The notes: generated by a model not told the origin, from the letters alone. 64,000 bases of DNA from JANPBY01 sp963851405 (GCA_963851405.1 CAWKPB010000005.1:62001-126000); one strand, 5' to 3'. Shown: positions 1 through 9,171, counted from the first letter of the stretch. Program-made: numbers and translations.

Positions 1-40
1 CGTGACAGGGCGGCGCGCTAACCAACTGCGCTACGGGGCC
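1..40 (-). tRNA. tRNA-Asp (GTC), partial at window edge
   Basis: On the minus strand the sequence starts GGCCCCGTAGCGCAGTTGG and runs into CCCTGTCACG, which is the 5' half of a bacterial tRNA-Asp with anticodon GTC. The 3' half lies outside the window. It lies 84 bases downstream of tRNA-Glu on the same strand, a pairing often seen in actinomycetes. Confidence 0.9.
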
Positions 41-124
41 TCGGTGGCCGAGGCCGTACTGCATCGTGTTTCGGTGTTGCTTCGTACTCGTGCTACTCCT
101 TGCGGTATTCCTTGCGGTGCTGCG

Positions 125-197
125 TACCCCCAACGGGATTCGAACCCGTGTTACCGGCGTGAAAGGCCAGCGTCCTAGGCCACTAGACGATAGGGGC
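125..197 (-). tRNA. tRNA-Glu (TTC)
   Basis: The minus strand reads GCCCCTATCGTCTAGTGG at the 5' end. The anticodon loop CTTTCAC carries TTC, and the T arm is ACGGG-TTCGAAT-CCCGT. The acceptor stem (GCCCCTA with TGGGGGT) pairs with two wobbles, and the discriminator base is A. CCA is not encoded. Length is 73 nt. It probably shares a transcript with the tRNA-Asp downstream. Confidence 0.95.
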
Positions 198-269
198 AAG
201 TCCCGTTGAGGCTAGTCGAGCATAGGGGACCCCCCATCCTTCCACCAAAGCCGCACCCGCCCGCCGTAC

Positions 270-325
270 CCACGACACGCCGACGTCACGTACCCACGAC
301 CCGGCGCACGGACGGCGTGTCGTGG
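270..325. repeat. 13-bp inverted repeat upstream of the metallopeptidase gene
   Basis: CCACGACACGCCG at 270-282 is the exact reverse complement of CGGCGTGTCGTGG at 313-325. An 11-base direct repeat, GTACCCACGAC, occurs at 266-276 and 290-300. The structure lies between tRNA-Glu and the next gene. It could be a regulator site or an RNA hairpin with a 30-nt loop; nothing distinguishes the two. Confidence 0.45.
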
Positions 326-347
326 CAACAGCGGGGAGAATGGGGAC

Positions 348-695
348 GTGGTGGCGATGACGGAGGAGGACTTCGAGGAAGCGGTGGCCCAGGCCTTGGA
401 CTCGGTGCCGTCCGAACTTGCGGCACATCTGGACAACGTGGTCGTCATGATCGAGGACGAGCACGACGGGGAGCCCGACCTCCTCGGGCTGTATGAAGGC
501 GTCCCCTTGACAGAGCGTGACGGCTGGTACGCGGGCGTGCTGCCCGATCGCATCACCATCTACCGAGCGCCGACGCTGCAGCGCTGGGCGACTCGCGAAG
601 AAGTCGTCGCCGATGTCCGCGTCACCGTCGTCCATGAGATCGCTCATCACTTCGGCATCGATGACGACCGGCTGCACGAGCTCGGCTACGGCTGA
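348..695 (+). CDS. Zincin-like metallopeptidase family protein
   Basis: A small soluble protein of about 112-115 residues. The C-terminal HEIAHHFGIDDDRLHELG contains the HExxH zinc-binding motif with a downstream acidic/His pattern typical of the short actinobacterial 'metallopeptidase family protein' (zincin-like fold). The middle contains a conserved-looking LLGLYEGVPLTER segment. No signal peptide is visible. The start is uncertain: GTG at 348 has GGGGAG ten bases upstream, while ATG at 357, giving the usual MTEEDFEEAV N-terminus, has GGGGA at a good distance too. The 3' end overlaps the convergent GGDEF/EAL gene by 10 bases. The physiological substrate is unknown for this family. Confidence 0.85.
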   Translation: MVAMTEEDFEEAVAQALDSVPSELAAHLDNVVVMIEDEHDGEPDLLGLYEGVPLTERDGWYAGVLPDRITIYRAPTLQRWATREEVVADVRVTVVHEIAHHFGIDDDRLHELGYG

Positions 696-2422
696 GCCGC
701 CCCCGACCCCAGGGCGTCGAGGTCGAGGTGGCGCGAGGCCAGCAGCGCGGCATGCTCCTCAATAGGAGAGGCGGCTCCAAGCAGATCGCCCTGCAACGCG
801 TCGACCCCGAGGACGCGCAGCGCTGCGAGCTGTCCCGGGGTCTCGACGCCCTCCGCGACGCACTGCCGCTTGGTCGCCCGGCAGGCTTCAACGATGGCCC
901 GCACGATCGACAGGTCCGCGGGGTCCTCGCACAGGTTTCGGACAAACGACTGGTCAATCTTGATGGTCGATGCGGGCAGCCGTTTCAGATAGGACAGCGT
1001 CGAGTACCCGGTGCCGAAATCGTCGACCACGAGGCCGATTCCAGCGTCGACCAGCCGCTCGATCGCGGCGAGGACCGGCGCGGAATCCGCCAGCTGGGTC
1101 TCCAAGACCTCCAGTCGGACGGCCGAGGGCGGACAGTGGTGGGTGCGCAGCACATCCAGGAGCAGGTCGCCGAACTCCGGTCGCCGCAGCTCATCGGCGG
1201 GGACGTTCACCGAAACCCATACCCGGCGGGCGGTCGGTGCCGCTCGTGCCCAGCCGTCCGCGTCCTGTACGGCCCTCCGGACGACCCAGCTCGTCAGATC
1301 GCGGACGAGTGCGCCCTGGTCAGCGACACCCAAGAAGGCGTCCGGCGCGAGCAGGCCCCGAATGGGGTGAGCCCACCTCACGAGTGCCTCGAACCCGACG
1401 AGGGCGCCGTCTCGTCGTACCACCGGCTGGTAGTGCAGCGTCAGTTCACCCACGTGCAGCGCATGCCGGAGCTCAGCTTCGACTGATATCTGGCTGGCCC
1501 CGCCGGTGCCGGGGGCTGGCCCTTCGCTGTCCGGACCTCGGCTCCATCGCGAGCGGCCGGACTGTTTCGCGTGGGACATGGCCGCATCCGCGAGTCGCAA
1601 GAGGTCCCGGGGATCGACGGCCGCATTGTCGGGGGTGACGATCCCCAAGGATGCGGTGATCACCACCTTCTGACCAGCGAGCTCGATCGGCGTGGCAATC
1701 GCCTCGAGGAGGCGCTCGGCCAGGATGTCGACTTCGGAACTGTCACGGACCCCCTCGCAGACGACGACGAACTCGTCGCCGCTCAGGCGTGCCACGAAAT
1801 CGGAGTCCCTGACCGCTTCCGCAAGATTGCTGGCCACGGCAACAAGGAGCCCATCTCCGGCCTCATGACCGAGGGAGGTGTTCACACGCTTCACACGGTC
1901 GAGGTCGAGGAAGAGGACTGTGACGTCGCGACCGTCTTGGACTGAGCGCGCCAGGGTCCGGGCGAGCTGGTCGAGAAGCAACCGACGGTTCGGCAGGCCG
2001 GTGAGTGTGTCGTGAGTCGCCGCGTGCATGAGTTGGGCTTCGATCCCGCGTACCGCGGTCACATCCTCGAAAGTGGACAGGCATCCCGGCTGATCGTCTG
2101 TGCTGTTGATGCGGACCGTGGTGGCGAGCAGCAGGACTTCGCGTCCGTCCGGTCGTACGACCCGCCGTTCGACCCGATGGGTGCGCGCGCCGTCGGCGAT
2201 GATCCGTTCCCGCGCAGCGCGCGCCAGAGCCCGCTCGTCGGGATGAACGATGTCCTCCCAGGCCGATTCCACCAGATCCTGCCGACTCCGGCCGAGCAGC
2301 GAGGCGGCGGCCTCGTTGACCTCGAAGAAGACGCCGTCGTCGGTGAACAGTGCCATCGCGACGGGAGAGCGCTCGAAGAGCACCCGGTAGCGCGCTTCGT
2401 CCGGGTCCGAGGTGTCGGCCAC
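686..2422 (-). CDS. PAS-GGDEF-EAL bifunctional cyclic-di-GMP protein
   Basis: 578 residues, probably soluble, controlling cyclic-di-GMP. An N-terminal PAS domain (about 10-125) is followed by a GGDEF domain whose signature reads SGDEF, preceded five residues upstream by RDSD, an intact RxxD inhibitory site. A C-terminal EAL domain (about 315-560) keeps EALVRW, the DDFGTGYS loop, the KIDQSFV lysine and AEGVET. The phosphodiesterase half therefore looks catalytically complete. The diguanylate cyclase half has Ser in place of the first Gly, a substitution found in some active enzymes. The start is GTG without a strong Shine-Dalgarno. It lies 16 bases downstream of the CPBP protease gene, so co-transcription is likely. 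The PAS ligand cannot be predicted. Confidence 0.92.
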   Translation of the reverse strand: MADTSDPDEARYRVLFERSPVAMALFTDDGVFFEVNEAAASLLGRSRQDLVESAWEDIVHPDERALARAARERIIADGARTHRVERRVVRPDGREVLLLATTVRINSTDDQPGCLSTFEDVTAVRGIEAQLMHAATHDTLTGLPNRRLLLDQLARTLARSVQDGRDVTVLFLDLDRVKRVNTSLGHEAGDGLLVAVASNLAEAVRDSDFVARLSGDEFVVVCEGVRDSSEVDILAERLLEAIATPIELAGQKVVITASLGIVTPDNAAVDPRDLLRLADAAMSHAKQSGRSRWSRGPDSEGPAPGTGGASQISVEAELRHALHVGELTLHYQPVVRRDGALVGFEALVRWAHPIRGLLAPDAFLGVADQGALVRDLTSWVVRRAVQDADGWARAAPTARRVWVSVNVPADELRRPEFGDLLLDVLRTHHCPPSAVRLEVLETQLADSAPVLAAIERLVDAGIGLVVDDFGTGYSTLSYLKRLPASTIKIDQSFVRNLCEDPADLSIVRAIVEACRATKRQCVAEGVETPGQLAALRVLGVDALQGDLLGAASPIEEHAALLASRHLDLDALGSGAAQP

Positions 2423-2438
2423 GAGGTGAGCGTAGGAC

Positions 2439-3227
2439 TTAGCTCAGCCAGCCGACCCGTTCTCGCAGGATCGAATAGCCCACGAAGGCCACCGAGTCGA
2501 TGACCGCATGAGCGATGATCATCGGCATCGTGCGCCCCCACCGCTGGTACAGCCGGGCGAACAGCAAGCCCATGGCGACGTTCCCGATGAAGCCACCTAG
2601 TCCCTGATACAGATGGTAGGAGCCGCGCAGCAGCGCAGAGGTCCACACGGCGACCCAGGGCCGCCATCCGAGCTGGGCCAATCGGTGCAGCAGGTAGCCC
2701 CCGACGATGACTTCTTCCAGCACTGAGTTCTGGGTGGCCTTGAGGACGAGTACGGGGTAGCGCCACCAGACCTCGGGCAGGTCCGCGGCGACCACCGCCA
2801 GGTTGAAGCCGGCCTCGCGGGCCACGAGGTAGAACGCGAGCCCGGTGCCACCCACCATCGCGGCGAGCGCGACCCCGCGCAGCAGATCGCGGCGCACGTC
2901 CTTGAGGTCGATGCCGAGGACCGCGAGCGCGCGTTCGCCACCCCAATGCAGGAAGTAGATCGCCAGGAACACCGGGACCAGCGCGCGGGCGGTGTTCAGC
3001 AGTTGGTAGGTCAGGTCCACCCAGGGTCGCCCCGGCGCGGCCGACCCCACCAGCGGGGCTGTGCTCTGGGCGCGAAGCGGGCCCGTCGATGCGACCACGT
3101 AGAAGCGCAAGATCGCGTAGATCCCGCTCATGCCGAGCGACACGGCCAGCACCAAGAGCACTTCTTGTCCGAGGCGGCGGCGCGCGGATGGGTCGCTGAC
3201 TCGCGCCACCTGCTCGATGCTGCTCAT
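2439..3227 (-). CDS. CPBP-family (type II CAAX) intramembrane metalloprotease
   Basis: 262 residues with about seven hydrophobic segments. It shows the CPBP/ABI pattern: EE at residues 171-172 (motif EEVIVGG), His 205 in SYHLYQG, and HAVID at 240-244 (HxxxD). In most family members the first motif is EExxxR; here the Arg position (176) is Gly. The protein may be a divergent protease or a non-proteolytic relative. Bacterial members act in the membrane, on prenylated-protein-like or bacteriocin-related substrates. Start is ATG at 3227, with the PAS-GGDEF-EAL gene immediately downstream. Confidence 0.82.
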   Translation of the reverse strand: MSSIEQVARVSDPSARRRLGQEVLLVLAVSLGMSGIYAILRFYVVASTGPLRAQSTAPLVGSAAPGRPWVDLTYQLLNTARALVPVFLAIYFLHWGGERALAVLGIDLKDVRRDLLRGVALAAMVGGTGLAFYLVAREAGFNLAVVAADLPEVWWRYPVLVLKATQNSVLEEVIVGGYLLHRLAQLGWRPWVAVWTSALLRGSYHLYQGLGGFIGNVAMGLLFARLYQRWGRTMPMIIAHAVIDSVAFVGYSILRERVGWLS

Positions 3228-3328
3228 GGCCGGGGACGCTAACAGGGCCCCGAGACCCCTCGCGCGTCGCTAGCGTCGGGCCATGACTGATAGGAAACCG
3301 ATGGCTCAGCGCGCAGGGACGTGCCCCC

Positions 3329-4120
3329 ATGAGTGACGTCAAGACCCCTAGGCCGTACGACCTGTCCGGGCTCACCGCTCTCGTGACCGGTGCTGGTGCC
3401 GTCGACGGGATCGGCGTCGCCTCGGCGCGCCTGCTCGGGCAAGCAGGGGCCCGGGTCGTGATCACAGCGACGAGCGAGCGCGTCCACGTCCGCCGTGACG
3501 AGCTGAGATCGGAAGGCCTTGATGTCTCCTGGGGGGTCGCCGACTTATCGAAGGAGGATCAGGTGGCCGCTCTGATCGAGACCAAGGGGCCTTTCGACCT
3601 GTTGGTCAACAACGCAGGCATGACCTCGGTGACGAGTGGGTCGGAGGGCGGCTCGCTACTGGCGACCGACGCGCAGACCTGGCGCGCGTCCTTGGAGCGC
3701 AACTTGTCGACAGCGTTCCTCACCACCCGGGCCGTGGTGCCGTCGATGCTGACCAAGGGATTTGGGCGCGTAGTCATGGTCTCCTCGGTCACCGGGCCCC
3801 TGGTCGCCTACCCAGGCGATGCCGCGTACGCCGCGGCCAAGGCTGGCCTGGTCGGTCTGACCCGGGCGCTAGCGGTGGAGGTGGGAGCAAACGGCGTCAC
3901 CGTGAACGCTGTACTGCCGGGCTGGATCGGTACGGGATCATCGACGGCGGCCGAGCGGCGATTCGGGGATCGGACTCCCGTGGGGCGGGCTGGCGTACCC
4001 GCGGAGGTGGCCGCGGCCATCGGGTTCCTCTGCTCACGTGAGTCGTCGTACGTCACTGGCTCGATGCTCGTCGTAGATGGCGGGAACACCATCCAGGAGG
4101 AGAAGTCGACGGCCTTTTAG
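3329..4120 (+). CDS. Short-chain dehydrogenase/reductase (SDR)
   Basis: 263 residues with a classical SDR layout. The nucleotide-binding TGAGAVDGIG lies near residue 22 and NNAG near 93, and the catalytic Ser region precedes YAAAK, which supplies Tyr and Lys. The C-terminal NAVLPGWIGT and VTGSMLVVDGG stretches resemble FabG/glucose-dehydrogenase-like oxidoreductases. The substrate cannot be inferred. The start ATG at 3329 has an AGGGA about ten bases upstream. The stop codon overlaps the stop of the convergent DUF2505 gene by four bases. Confidence 0.9.
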   Translation: MSDVKTPRPYDLSGLTALVTGAGAVDGIGVASARLLGQAGARVVITATSERVHVRRDELRSEGLDVSWGVADLSKEDQVAALIETKGPFDLLVNNAGMTSVTSGSEGGSLLATDAQTWRASLERNLSTAFLTTRAVVPSMLTKGFGRVVMVSSVTGPLVAYPGDAAYAAAKAGLVGLTRALAVEVGANGVTVNAVLPGWIGTGSSTAAERRFGDRTPVGRAGVPAEVAAAIGFLCSRESSYVTGSMLVVDGGNTIQEEKSTAF

Positions 4121-4602
4121 CTCAAGCGCTTGTTGGCGGCTTTCGCCTCGGCGTCGAGCCCTCGCGCGATCTCCTTGGCGGCGAACCGCTCGATCTTGCC
4201 GCCGATCATGGGGACACCCGCCTTGATGGTTCCTGACGTGCTCACCGTGGACCCGTTCTCCGAGGCTTCAAGGCGCATCGTCCCCGCAACCTTGAGGGGA
4301 GTTCCCGAGAAGGTGAGTTCGACGATTCCGTCGCGAGAGCCGTCAGAACTGGCGGGATTCCAGGTTTCAGTCTGATCGGTCTCGAGGGCGTCCCCGACGA
4401 AGCTCTTGGCGTAGCTCGGGACCTTGGCCGGCAAGGTGCGGGCGCTTCGAATGATCAACTGGTCGCCGTCGTGCGAGACGTCCACGCCCGCCTCGGTGGC
4501 ACCCGTCGCCCAGCACTTGGCCTCGACGTAGTCGGGGTCGCTGAGGATGGCGAAGACCGTTGTGGGGTCAGAGTCGTAGGACTGCACGTGCTCGAACTTC
4601 AC
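4117..4602 (-). CDS. DUF2505 family (START-like) protein
   Basis: 161 residues. The pattern KFEHVQSYDSDPTTVFAIL at the N-terminus and the C-terminal GGKIERFAAKEIARGLDAE helix match actinobacterial DUF2505 proteins, which are predicted to adopt a START/SRPBCC lipid-binding-like fold. The start is set at GTG 4602 because AGGAGG sits about eight bases upstream; reading further upstream adds no family-like sequence. No signal peptide or membrane segment is seen. Function is unknown; a hydrophobic ligand-binding role is an inference from the fold. Confidence 0.85.
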   Translation of the reverse strand: MKFEHVQSYDSDPTTVFAILSDPDYVEAKCWATGATEAGVDVSHDGDQLIIRSARTLPAKVPSYAKSFVGDALETDQTETWNPASSDGSRDGIVELTFSGTPLKVAGTMRLEASENGSTVSTSGTIKAGVPMIGGKIERFAAKEIARGLDAEAKAANKRLS

Positions 4603-4655
4603 CGCGCTGAGCCTCCTGGTCTCGTTCGGTTGTGTCCGTTGCTGCGGGAGAACGG

Positions 4656-5810
4656 TCACTGCAGGGAACGGTAGACCTCCAGCGTCTGTCTGGCGACGGC
4701 GTCCCACCCGAACGACTCAACGGCTCTGGCTCGGCCGGCGCTCCCGTAGTCGGCGGCCCGGTTGGGGTCGGCGCACAGCGCGTCGATGGTGCTCGCGAGT
4801 TCCCTCTCGAAGCCCAGGGGGTCCTGAGGATCGAAGTGGACGAGGTCTCCGGTTCGGCCATCAGCGACAACCTCCGGGATCCCTCCGACATCGCTGGCCA
4901 CGACCGCCGTTGCGCAGGCCATGGCCTCCAAGTTGACGATCCCGAGGGGCTCGTAGACCGACGGACAGGCGAACACGGTGGCGTGGGTGAGGAGCTGGAT
5001 GAGTTGCGGCTTGGGCACCATGGAGGGCACCCAGTGGATGCCGTCCGGGCGTGCGTCGCGCAGCCCAGCCAGCGCGGTCTCAGCCTCAGCCCCGATCTCT
5101 GGGGTGTCCGGGGATCCCGCGCACAGCACGACTTGGATGGCGGGGTCCAGCCGATGGCTGGCCGCGAGCAGGTGGTTGAGGCCCTTCTGCCTCGTGATAC
5201 GTCCCACGAACAGGACGTACGGGCGAGACAAGTCGACGCCCAGCGACTCGACGAAGTCGGTTTCGGTCACGGCCGCGTACTCGGCCGTGTCTATTCCGTT
5301 GAGTACGACGCGCACGCGCTCGGGGTCCAAGCTGGGGTAGCAGTCGAGGATGTCCTCGCGCATCCCTTGACTCACGGCGATGACTGCGTCGGCACCCTGA
5401 TAGGCCGTCTGCTCGGCCCAGGAGGAGATTCGGTAGCCCCCGCCGAGCTGTTCGGCCTTCCAAGGGCGGCGGGGCTCGAGCGAATGAGCCGTGGTCACAT
5501 GGGGGATGTCGTGCAGGAGCTTGGCTAGGTGCCCGCCCATCGCGGCGTACCAGGTATGGGAGTGGACGACGTCGCAGCCGTCGACTTCGCCCGCCATGGC
5601 CAGGTCGACCCCGAGGGTCTGCAGCGCGGGGTTGGCGGCGCCGAGCGTGTGTGGCACCTCGTGTGCGGAGGCATCGGGCCTAGGTAGCCCGAAGCAGTGC
5701 ACGTCCACTTCGGTCAGCGTCCGCAGTTCGCGGACCAGGTACTCGACGTGGACTCCGGCCCCGCCGTACACATCAGGCGGGAACTCCCTCGTCAGCAACC
5801 CGATGCGCAT
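4656..5810 (-). CDS. glgA: Glycogen synthase-type GT4 glycosyltransferase (GlgA/GlgM)
   Basis: 384 residues, the size of actinobacterial enzymes rather than the ~480-residue GT5 GlgA. The N-terminus MRIGLLTREFPPDVYGGAGV is diagnostic. The C-terminal half keeps FVGRITRQKGLNHLL and PSVYEPLGIVNLEAMAC, with the nucleotide-sugar-binding E-x7-E motif. In mycobacteria this orthologue (GlgM) makes alpha-maltose-1-phosphate from ADP-glucose and glucose-1-phosphate, feeding the GlgE pathway; that assignment is by family. Start is ATG 5810; a GTG at 5816 is also in frame. It diverges from glgC, whose product supplies ADP-glucose, with only 22 bases between starts, so the two promoters must overlap. Confidence 0.92.
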   Translation of the reverse strand: MRIGLLTREFPPDVYGGAGVHVEYLVRELRTLTEVDVHCFGLPRPDASAHEVPHTLGAANPALQTLGVDLAMAGEVDGCDVVHSHTWYAAMGGHLAKLLHDIPHVTTAHSLEPRRPWKAEQLGGGYRISSWAEQTAYQGADAVIAVSQGMREDILDCYPSLDPERVRVVLNGIDTAEYAAVTETDFVESLGVDLSRPYVLFVGRITRQKGLNHLLAASHRLDPAIQVVLCAGSPDTPEIGAEAETALAGLRDARPDGIHWVPSMVPKPQLIQLLTHATVFACPSVYEPLGIVNLEAMACATAVVASDVGGIPEVVADGRTGDLVHFDPQDPLGFERELASTIDALCADPNRAADYGSAGRARAVESFGWDAVARQTLEVYRSLQ

Positions 5811-5832
5811 GCGCACACCCTAGGCTTGACCC

Positions 5833-7053
5833 ATGAGGCGACGAGGCGTTCTCGGCATCGTCCTCGCTGGCGGCGCGGGTAAGCGGCTGATGCCGCTCAC
5901 TGCGGACCGGGCCAAGCCGGCGGTCCCCTTCGGTGGGCAGTACCGCTTGGTCGACTTCGTGCTCTCAAACTTGGTCAATGCCGGGTTCATGCGGTTGTGC
6001 GTGCTGACGCAGTACAAGTCGCACTCCCTCGACCGGCACATCACCTTGACGTGGCGGATGTCCAACCTGCTGGGCAACTACGTGACTCCCGTTCCAGCGC
6101 AACAGCGCCTCGGTCCGCGGTGGTACCAAGGATCTGCGGATGCCATCTTCCAGAGCCTCAATCTCGTCTATGACGAACGCCCGGAATACGTGATTGTTTT
6201 CGGCGCGGATCACGTCTATCGGATGGACCCGGGGCAGATGCTCGACCAGCACATCGACTCCGGTGCCGGCGTTACCGTGGCGGGTATCCGGGTGTCGCGC
6301 GATCAGTCCTCGCAATTCGGCGTGATCTCCACCGAGCCCGATGGGCGCACGATCCAGAGCTTCTTGGAGAAGCCGAAGGATCCGCCGGGTCTCCCTGACA
6401 GCCCGGACGAGATTTTCGCGTCGATGGGCAACTACGTGTTCACGACCGAGGCGCTGATCGACTCCCTCAAGGTCGACGCCGGCGACGAGGGCTCAGTGCA
6501 CGACATGGGCGGCAACATTCTCCCGATGCTCACGAAGCAGGGAGACGCGCGGGTGTACGACTTCGCCGACAACGAGGTCCCGGGATCGACCGAGCGCGAC
6601 CAGGGCTACTGGCGCGACGTGGGGACGTTGGACTCGTATCACGACGCGCACATGGACCTGGTCTCGATCCATCCGATCTTCAACCTCTACAACCGGCAGT
6701 GGCCGATCCTCACCAACCAGCCCCCGCTCCCACCGGCAAAGTTCGTCGAGGGGGGCATGGCGCACGAGTCGATTGTCGGGGGCGGCTCGATCATCGCCGG
6801 GGGACATGTCGTGAGTTCTGTCGTCTCTCACGACGTAGAGGTGGGAGCTGGGGCGTACGTCGAGGGATCGGTGTTGATGCCTGGAGTCAAGGTCGGGCCG
6901 GGCGCGGTCGTGCGCCGGGCGATCATCGACAAGAACTGCGTGGTGCCAGCGGGAGCCCGGGTCGGTGTCGACCTCGATCGCGATCGCGACCTCTACACCG
7001 TGAGCGACGGCGGCGTCGTGGTGCTTGGCAAGGGCACGACCGCCGTCCTCTAA
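5833..7053 (+). CDS. glgC: Glucose-1-phosphate adenylyltransferase
   Basis: 406 residues, full length. The N-terminal nucleotidyltransferase domain begins VLGIVLAGGAGKRLMPLT, with AKPAVPFGG, GSADAIFQSL and FGADHVYRMD following. The C-terminal part is a left-handed beta-helix with hexapeptide-like repeats (about 290-400). It makes ADP-glucose from ATP and glucose-1-phosphate, the committed step to glycogen and alpha-glucans, and is normally allosterically controlled. Start is ATG 5833. It diverges from the GlgA/GlgM gene. Confidence 0.96.
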   Translation: MRRRGVLGIVLAGGAGKRLMPLTADRAKPAVPFGGQYRLVDFVLSNLVNAGFMRLCVLTQYKSHSLDRHITLTWRMSNLLGNYVTPVPAQQRLGPRWYQGSADAIFQSLNLVYDERPEYVIVFGADHVYRMDPGQMLDQHIDSGAGVTVAGIRVSRDQSSQFGVISTEPDGRTIQSFLEKPKDPPGLPDSPDEIFASMGNYVFTTEALIDSLKVDAGDEGSVHDMGGNILPMLTKQGDARVYDFADNEVPGSTERDQGYWRDVGTLDSYHDAHMDLVSIHPIFNLYNRQWPILTNQPPLPPAKFVEGGMAHESIVGGGSIIAGGHVVSSVVSHDVEVGAGAYVEGSVLMPGVKVGPGAVVRRAIIDKNCVVPAGARVGVDLDRDRDLYTVSDGGVVVLGKGTTAVL

Positions 7054-7177
7054 CGGCCGACTTCAGCCGCCTCGGGCACGAGGAGTGAGTGTGCGGTCAC
7101 ACCTTGTGGGGATGATCACCTGATCGGTGTCAGCTCCGGGCTTTCCACGGAGTGGACCTTCGTTCCATAATGGTCAA

Positions 7178-7975
7178 ATGCCTGTTGTGGGTCCTCACGG
7201 TCGGCGGCGGCTGACGGTGGCGGTCGCCACCCTCGGCCTGCTCCTAGCCGGGACGGCGGTTGTTCGCGCCCAGGGATTCGGCGCCAAGGAAGCGCTCAAG
7301 CCGACCGTCTTTTTTGATTTCTGTCAGGAAGCCCAAAAGACCGTGGCCGGGATCACGGCGCTGGACGACGTGACGATCACGGCCACGGCGTTTGACGAAC
7401 TCGGCGATGCAAGCGCCTTGATCGAGCGGACCTTCGTCAAGTCGAAGTCGACGATCGTGCAGCCCGTCGAATCCGGCGGCTCGGTTACCGCGCCCGGACG
7501 CATCGAAACCCGCCAGTTCACGGAGTGGACTGCACCGGACTCCGGCCGTCCGAAGCACATCCGGTGCAAGCTGCGAACCGAGGAGAGCCTGGTCCGCTCG
7601 GACCCGACGTGGGGTTTCGGCTCACGCGTGCAGACCAGCGGCGCGCCCGTCGCCAGCGCCTGCCGTCGGGTCAACGAGGACACCCTGGCGGCGGTCCAGG
7701 CCGAGCTTGTGGATGATGCGGTGACCCCGGTTTTCGCTCCGGGACAGATCACTTTCGAGGACGATTTCCAGTACACGACCGGAGCTGGCTGGGCCTACGG
7801 CGATGGCACGGTGCTGACGAAGGCGGGTAGCCAACTGACCATCCGCTCAGGTGCCGTCTATTCGCCGTCGACGACTCCCGGGTTGCCCGCGAACTTCCTG
7901 GCGGCGCACTACTGCACGTTCGTGGCTCCCACCTACTTGTCCGACGTCCTGCGCGGAACGGTCACCCTGCCGTGA
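7178..7975 (+). CDS. Secreted protein of unknown function
   Basis: 265 residues. A basic N-terminus (HGRRR) followed by a hydrophobic core (VAVATLGLLLAGTAVV) and a RAQ cleavage-like site indicates a Sec signal peptide. The rest is Thr/Val-rich and probably beta-sheet, with scattered cysteines (FCQEAQ, CKLRT, ACRRV, YCTFV) that could form disulfides outside the cell. The start ATG 7178 was chosen because it puts the signal peptide at the N-terminus; an upstream GTG at 7127 only adds non-hydrophobic residues. The stop overlaps the start of the next secreted protein (GTGA), so the two are translationally coupled. I recognise no family. Confidence 0.72.
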   Translation: MPVVGPHGRRRLTVAVATLGLLLAGTAVVRAQGFGAKEALKPTVFFDFCQEAQKTVAGITALDDVTITATAFDELGDASALIERTFVKSKSTIVQPVESGGSVTAPGRIETRQFTEWTAPDSGRPKHIRCKLRTEESLVRSDPTWGFGSRVQTSGAPVASACRRVNEDTLAAVQAELVDDAVTPVFAPGQITFEDDFQYTTGAGWAYGDGTVLTKAGSQLTIRSGAVYSPSTTPGLPANFLAAHYCTFVAPTYLSDVLRGTVTLP

Positions 7976-9143
7976 TCCGGTTGAGGCGCACTTGGGCCGC
8001 CGCTCTGCTCACGGCAAGTACTGGCATGGCCCTTCTGGTAGTGGCACCAGCCGCCCAAGCCGCGCCCACGTCTCTGACGCTTGACTGCGACACGCTTATC
8101 CCCGGTGGAAGCACCTGGTCCGACGTTGGTTTCTCGACGTCCATGACGGTGACCGCCCCGGCGTCGGCGCCGACGGGAGCGCCAATCACCTTCTCCGCCA
8201 CCATCGCGGACGCTCCGCGGAGTTTGCCGCTGGCCCTGGACGCAGCGCGGGTCACCACGTCGGCTTATTCCTTTTCCATCGACGCCGCCGGCCGCCCGCC
8301 CATCGGTGCAACTGCCGCCAGTGACTCCGGCCAGCCCGGGCCGCAAGGAAATCTGACTCCCTCTGAGACCTTGTCAGTGCCACCCGTCGGTGATGTGACC
8401 TTCGAGCCGGTCGCTCCGTACGAACCAGGCGACTCACTCAAAATCAAGTTCGTCAACGCCACCTACACGCTTCAATTTGAGGATGTCGGTGGGACGGCGA
8501 CCACCGCGACCATCGTCTGTCGACCGCGGACTGGCACACCGGACCCGACGACCGGGGCCTTTAACTACGACCCGGTACAGGTCGAGCAGATCGCGCTGTT
8601 CGGGGAGCCGATCGCCAACCCAATCGACAACTGCACGGCTCCCTGCTCGACCCAGCAGAACGTGTTTGCCGAGGTGGTTCCGGGCGCGCTAACCCAGCAG
8701 GTCTTGCAGGCACCGGGCAATCCGTCGACCTCTCAGGTCGACCTCGGGGCCGTCACCACTGCCACGGCGGCCCAGGACGTGTCCGGACCCATGAACCCGA
8801 TCCAGGTCACCGATGCCCGGGGGGGAACGTACGGCTGGACTCTGACAGCTGACCTCGATGGCCCGTTTGTCACCGGGGCGGGAGGGCACGATTCCAGCAT
8901 CGGCGCTGCTCATGGGTGCCTCAAGCTGCACTCCGATCGCGGGCTCGGCGACGGTCATCGAGGGGACAGCCGGAGCGCTCGGCGGTCTCCCCCACACCAT
9001 CGCGTCGGTCGCCGCGGGAGTGGTGGGAGGGTCTGGCTCTGGGGGTGGGCAGTACGACTGTGCGGCCCAACTCACTTTGACCGTCCCGTCGTACCAACAG
9101 GCCGGGAAATTACACGGCGACGATGACCGTAACCCTCGCCTGA
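7972..9143 (+). pseudogene. Secreted WxL-like surface protein, interrupted by two frameshifts
   Basis: The N-terminus has a signal peptide (basic start, hydrophobic core, AQAA). From about residue 230 the translation resembles a WxL-type cell-wall-binding domain: IQVTDARGGTYGWTL contains the WxL motif, and the end QQAGNYTATMTVTLA has the usual terminal strand. Reading this requires two frame changes, each equal to one extra base: in the G-rich stretch 8874-8884, and in the AAA run at 9107-9109. The TGA at 9141-9143 then closes the reading frame. Without correction the frame continues to 9126 with nonsense sequence. The gene overlaps the upstream secreted-protein gene by GTGA. It could be a sequencing error or a real double lesion. 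Confidence 0.7.
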
Positions 9144-9171
9144 CGCGCGCCGAACGTAGTCCGGCGGCTTG

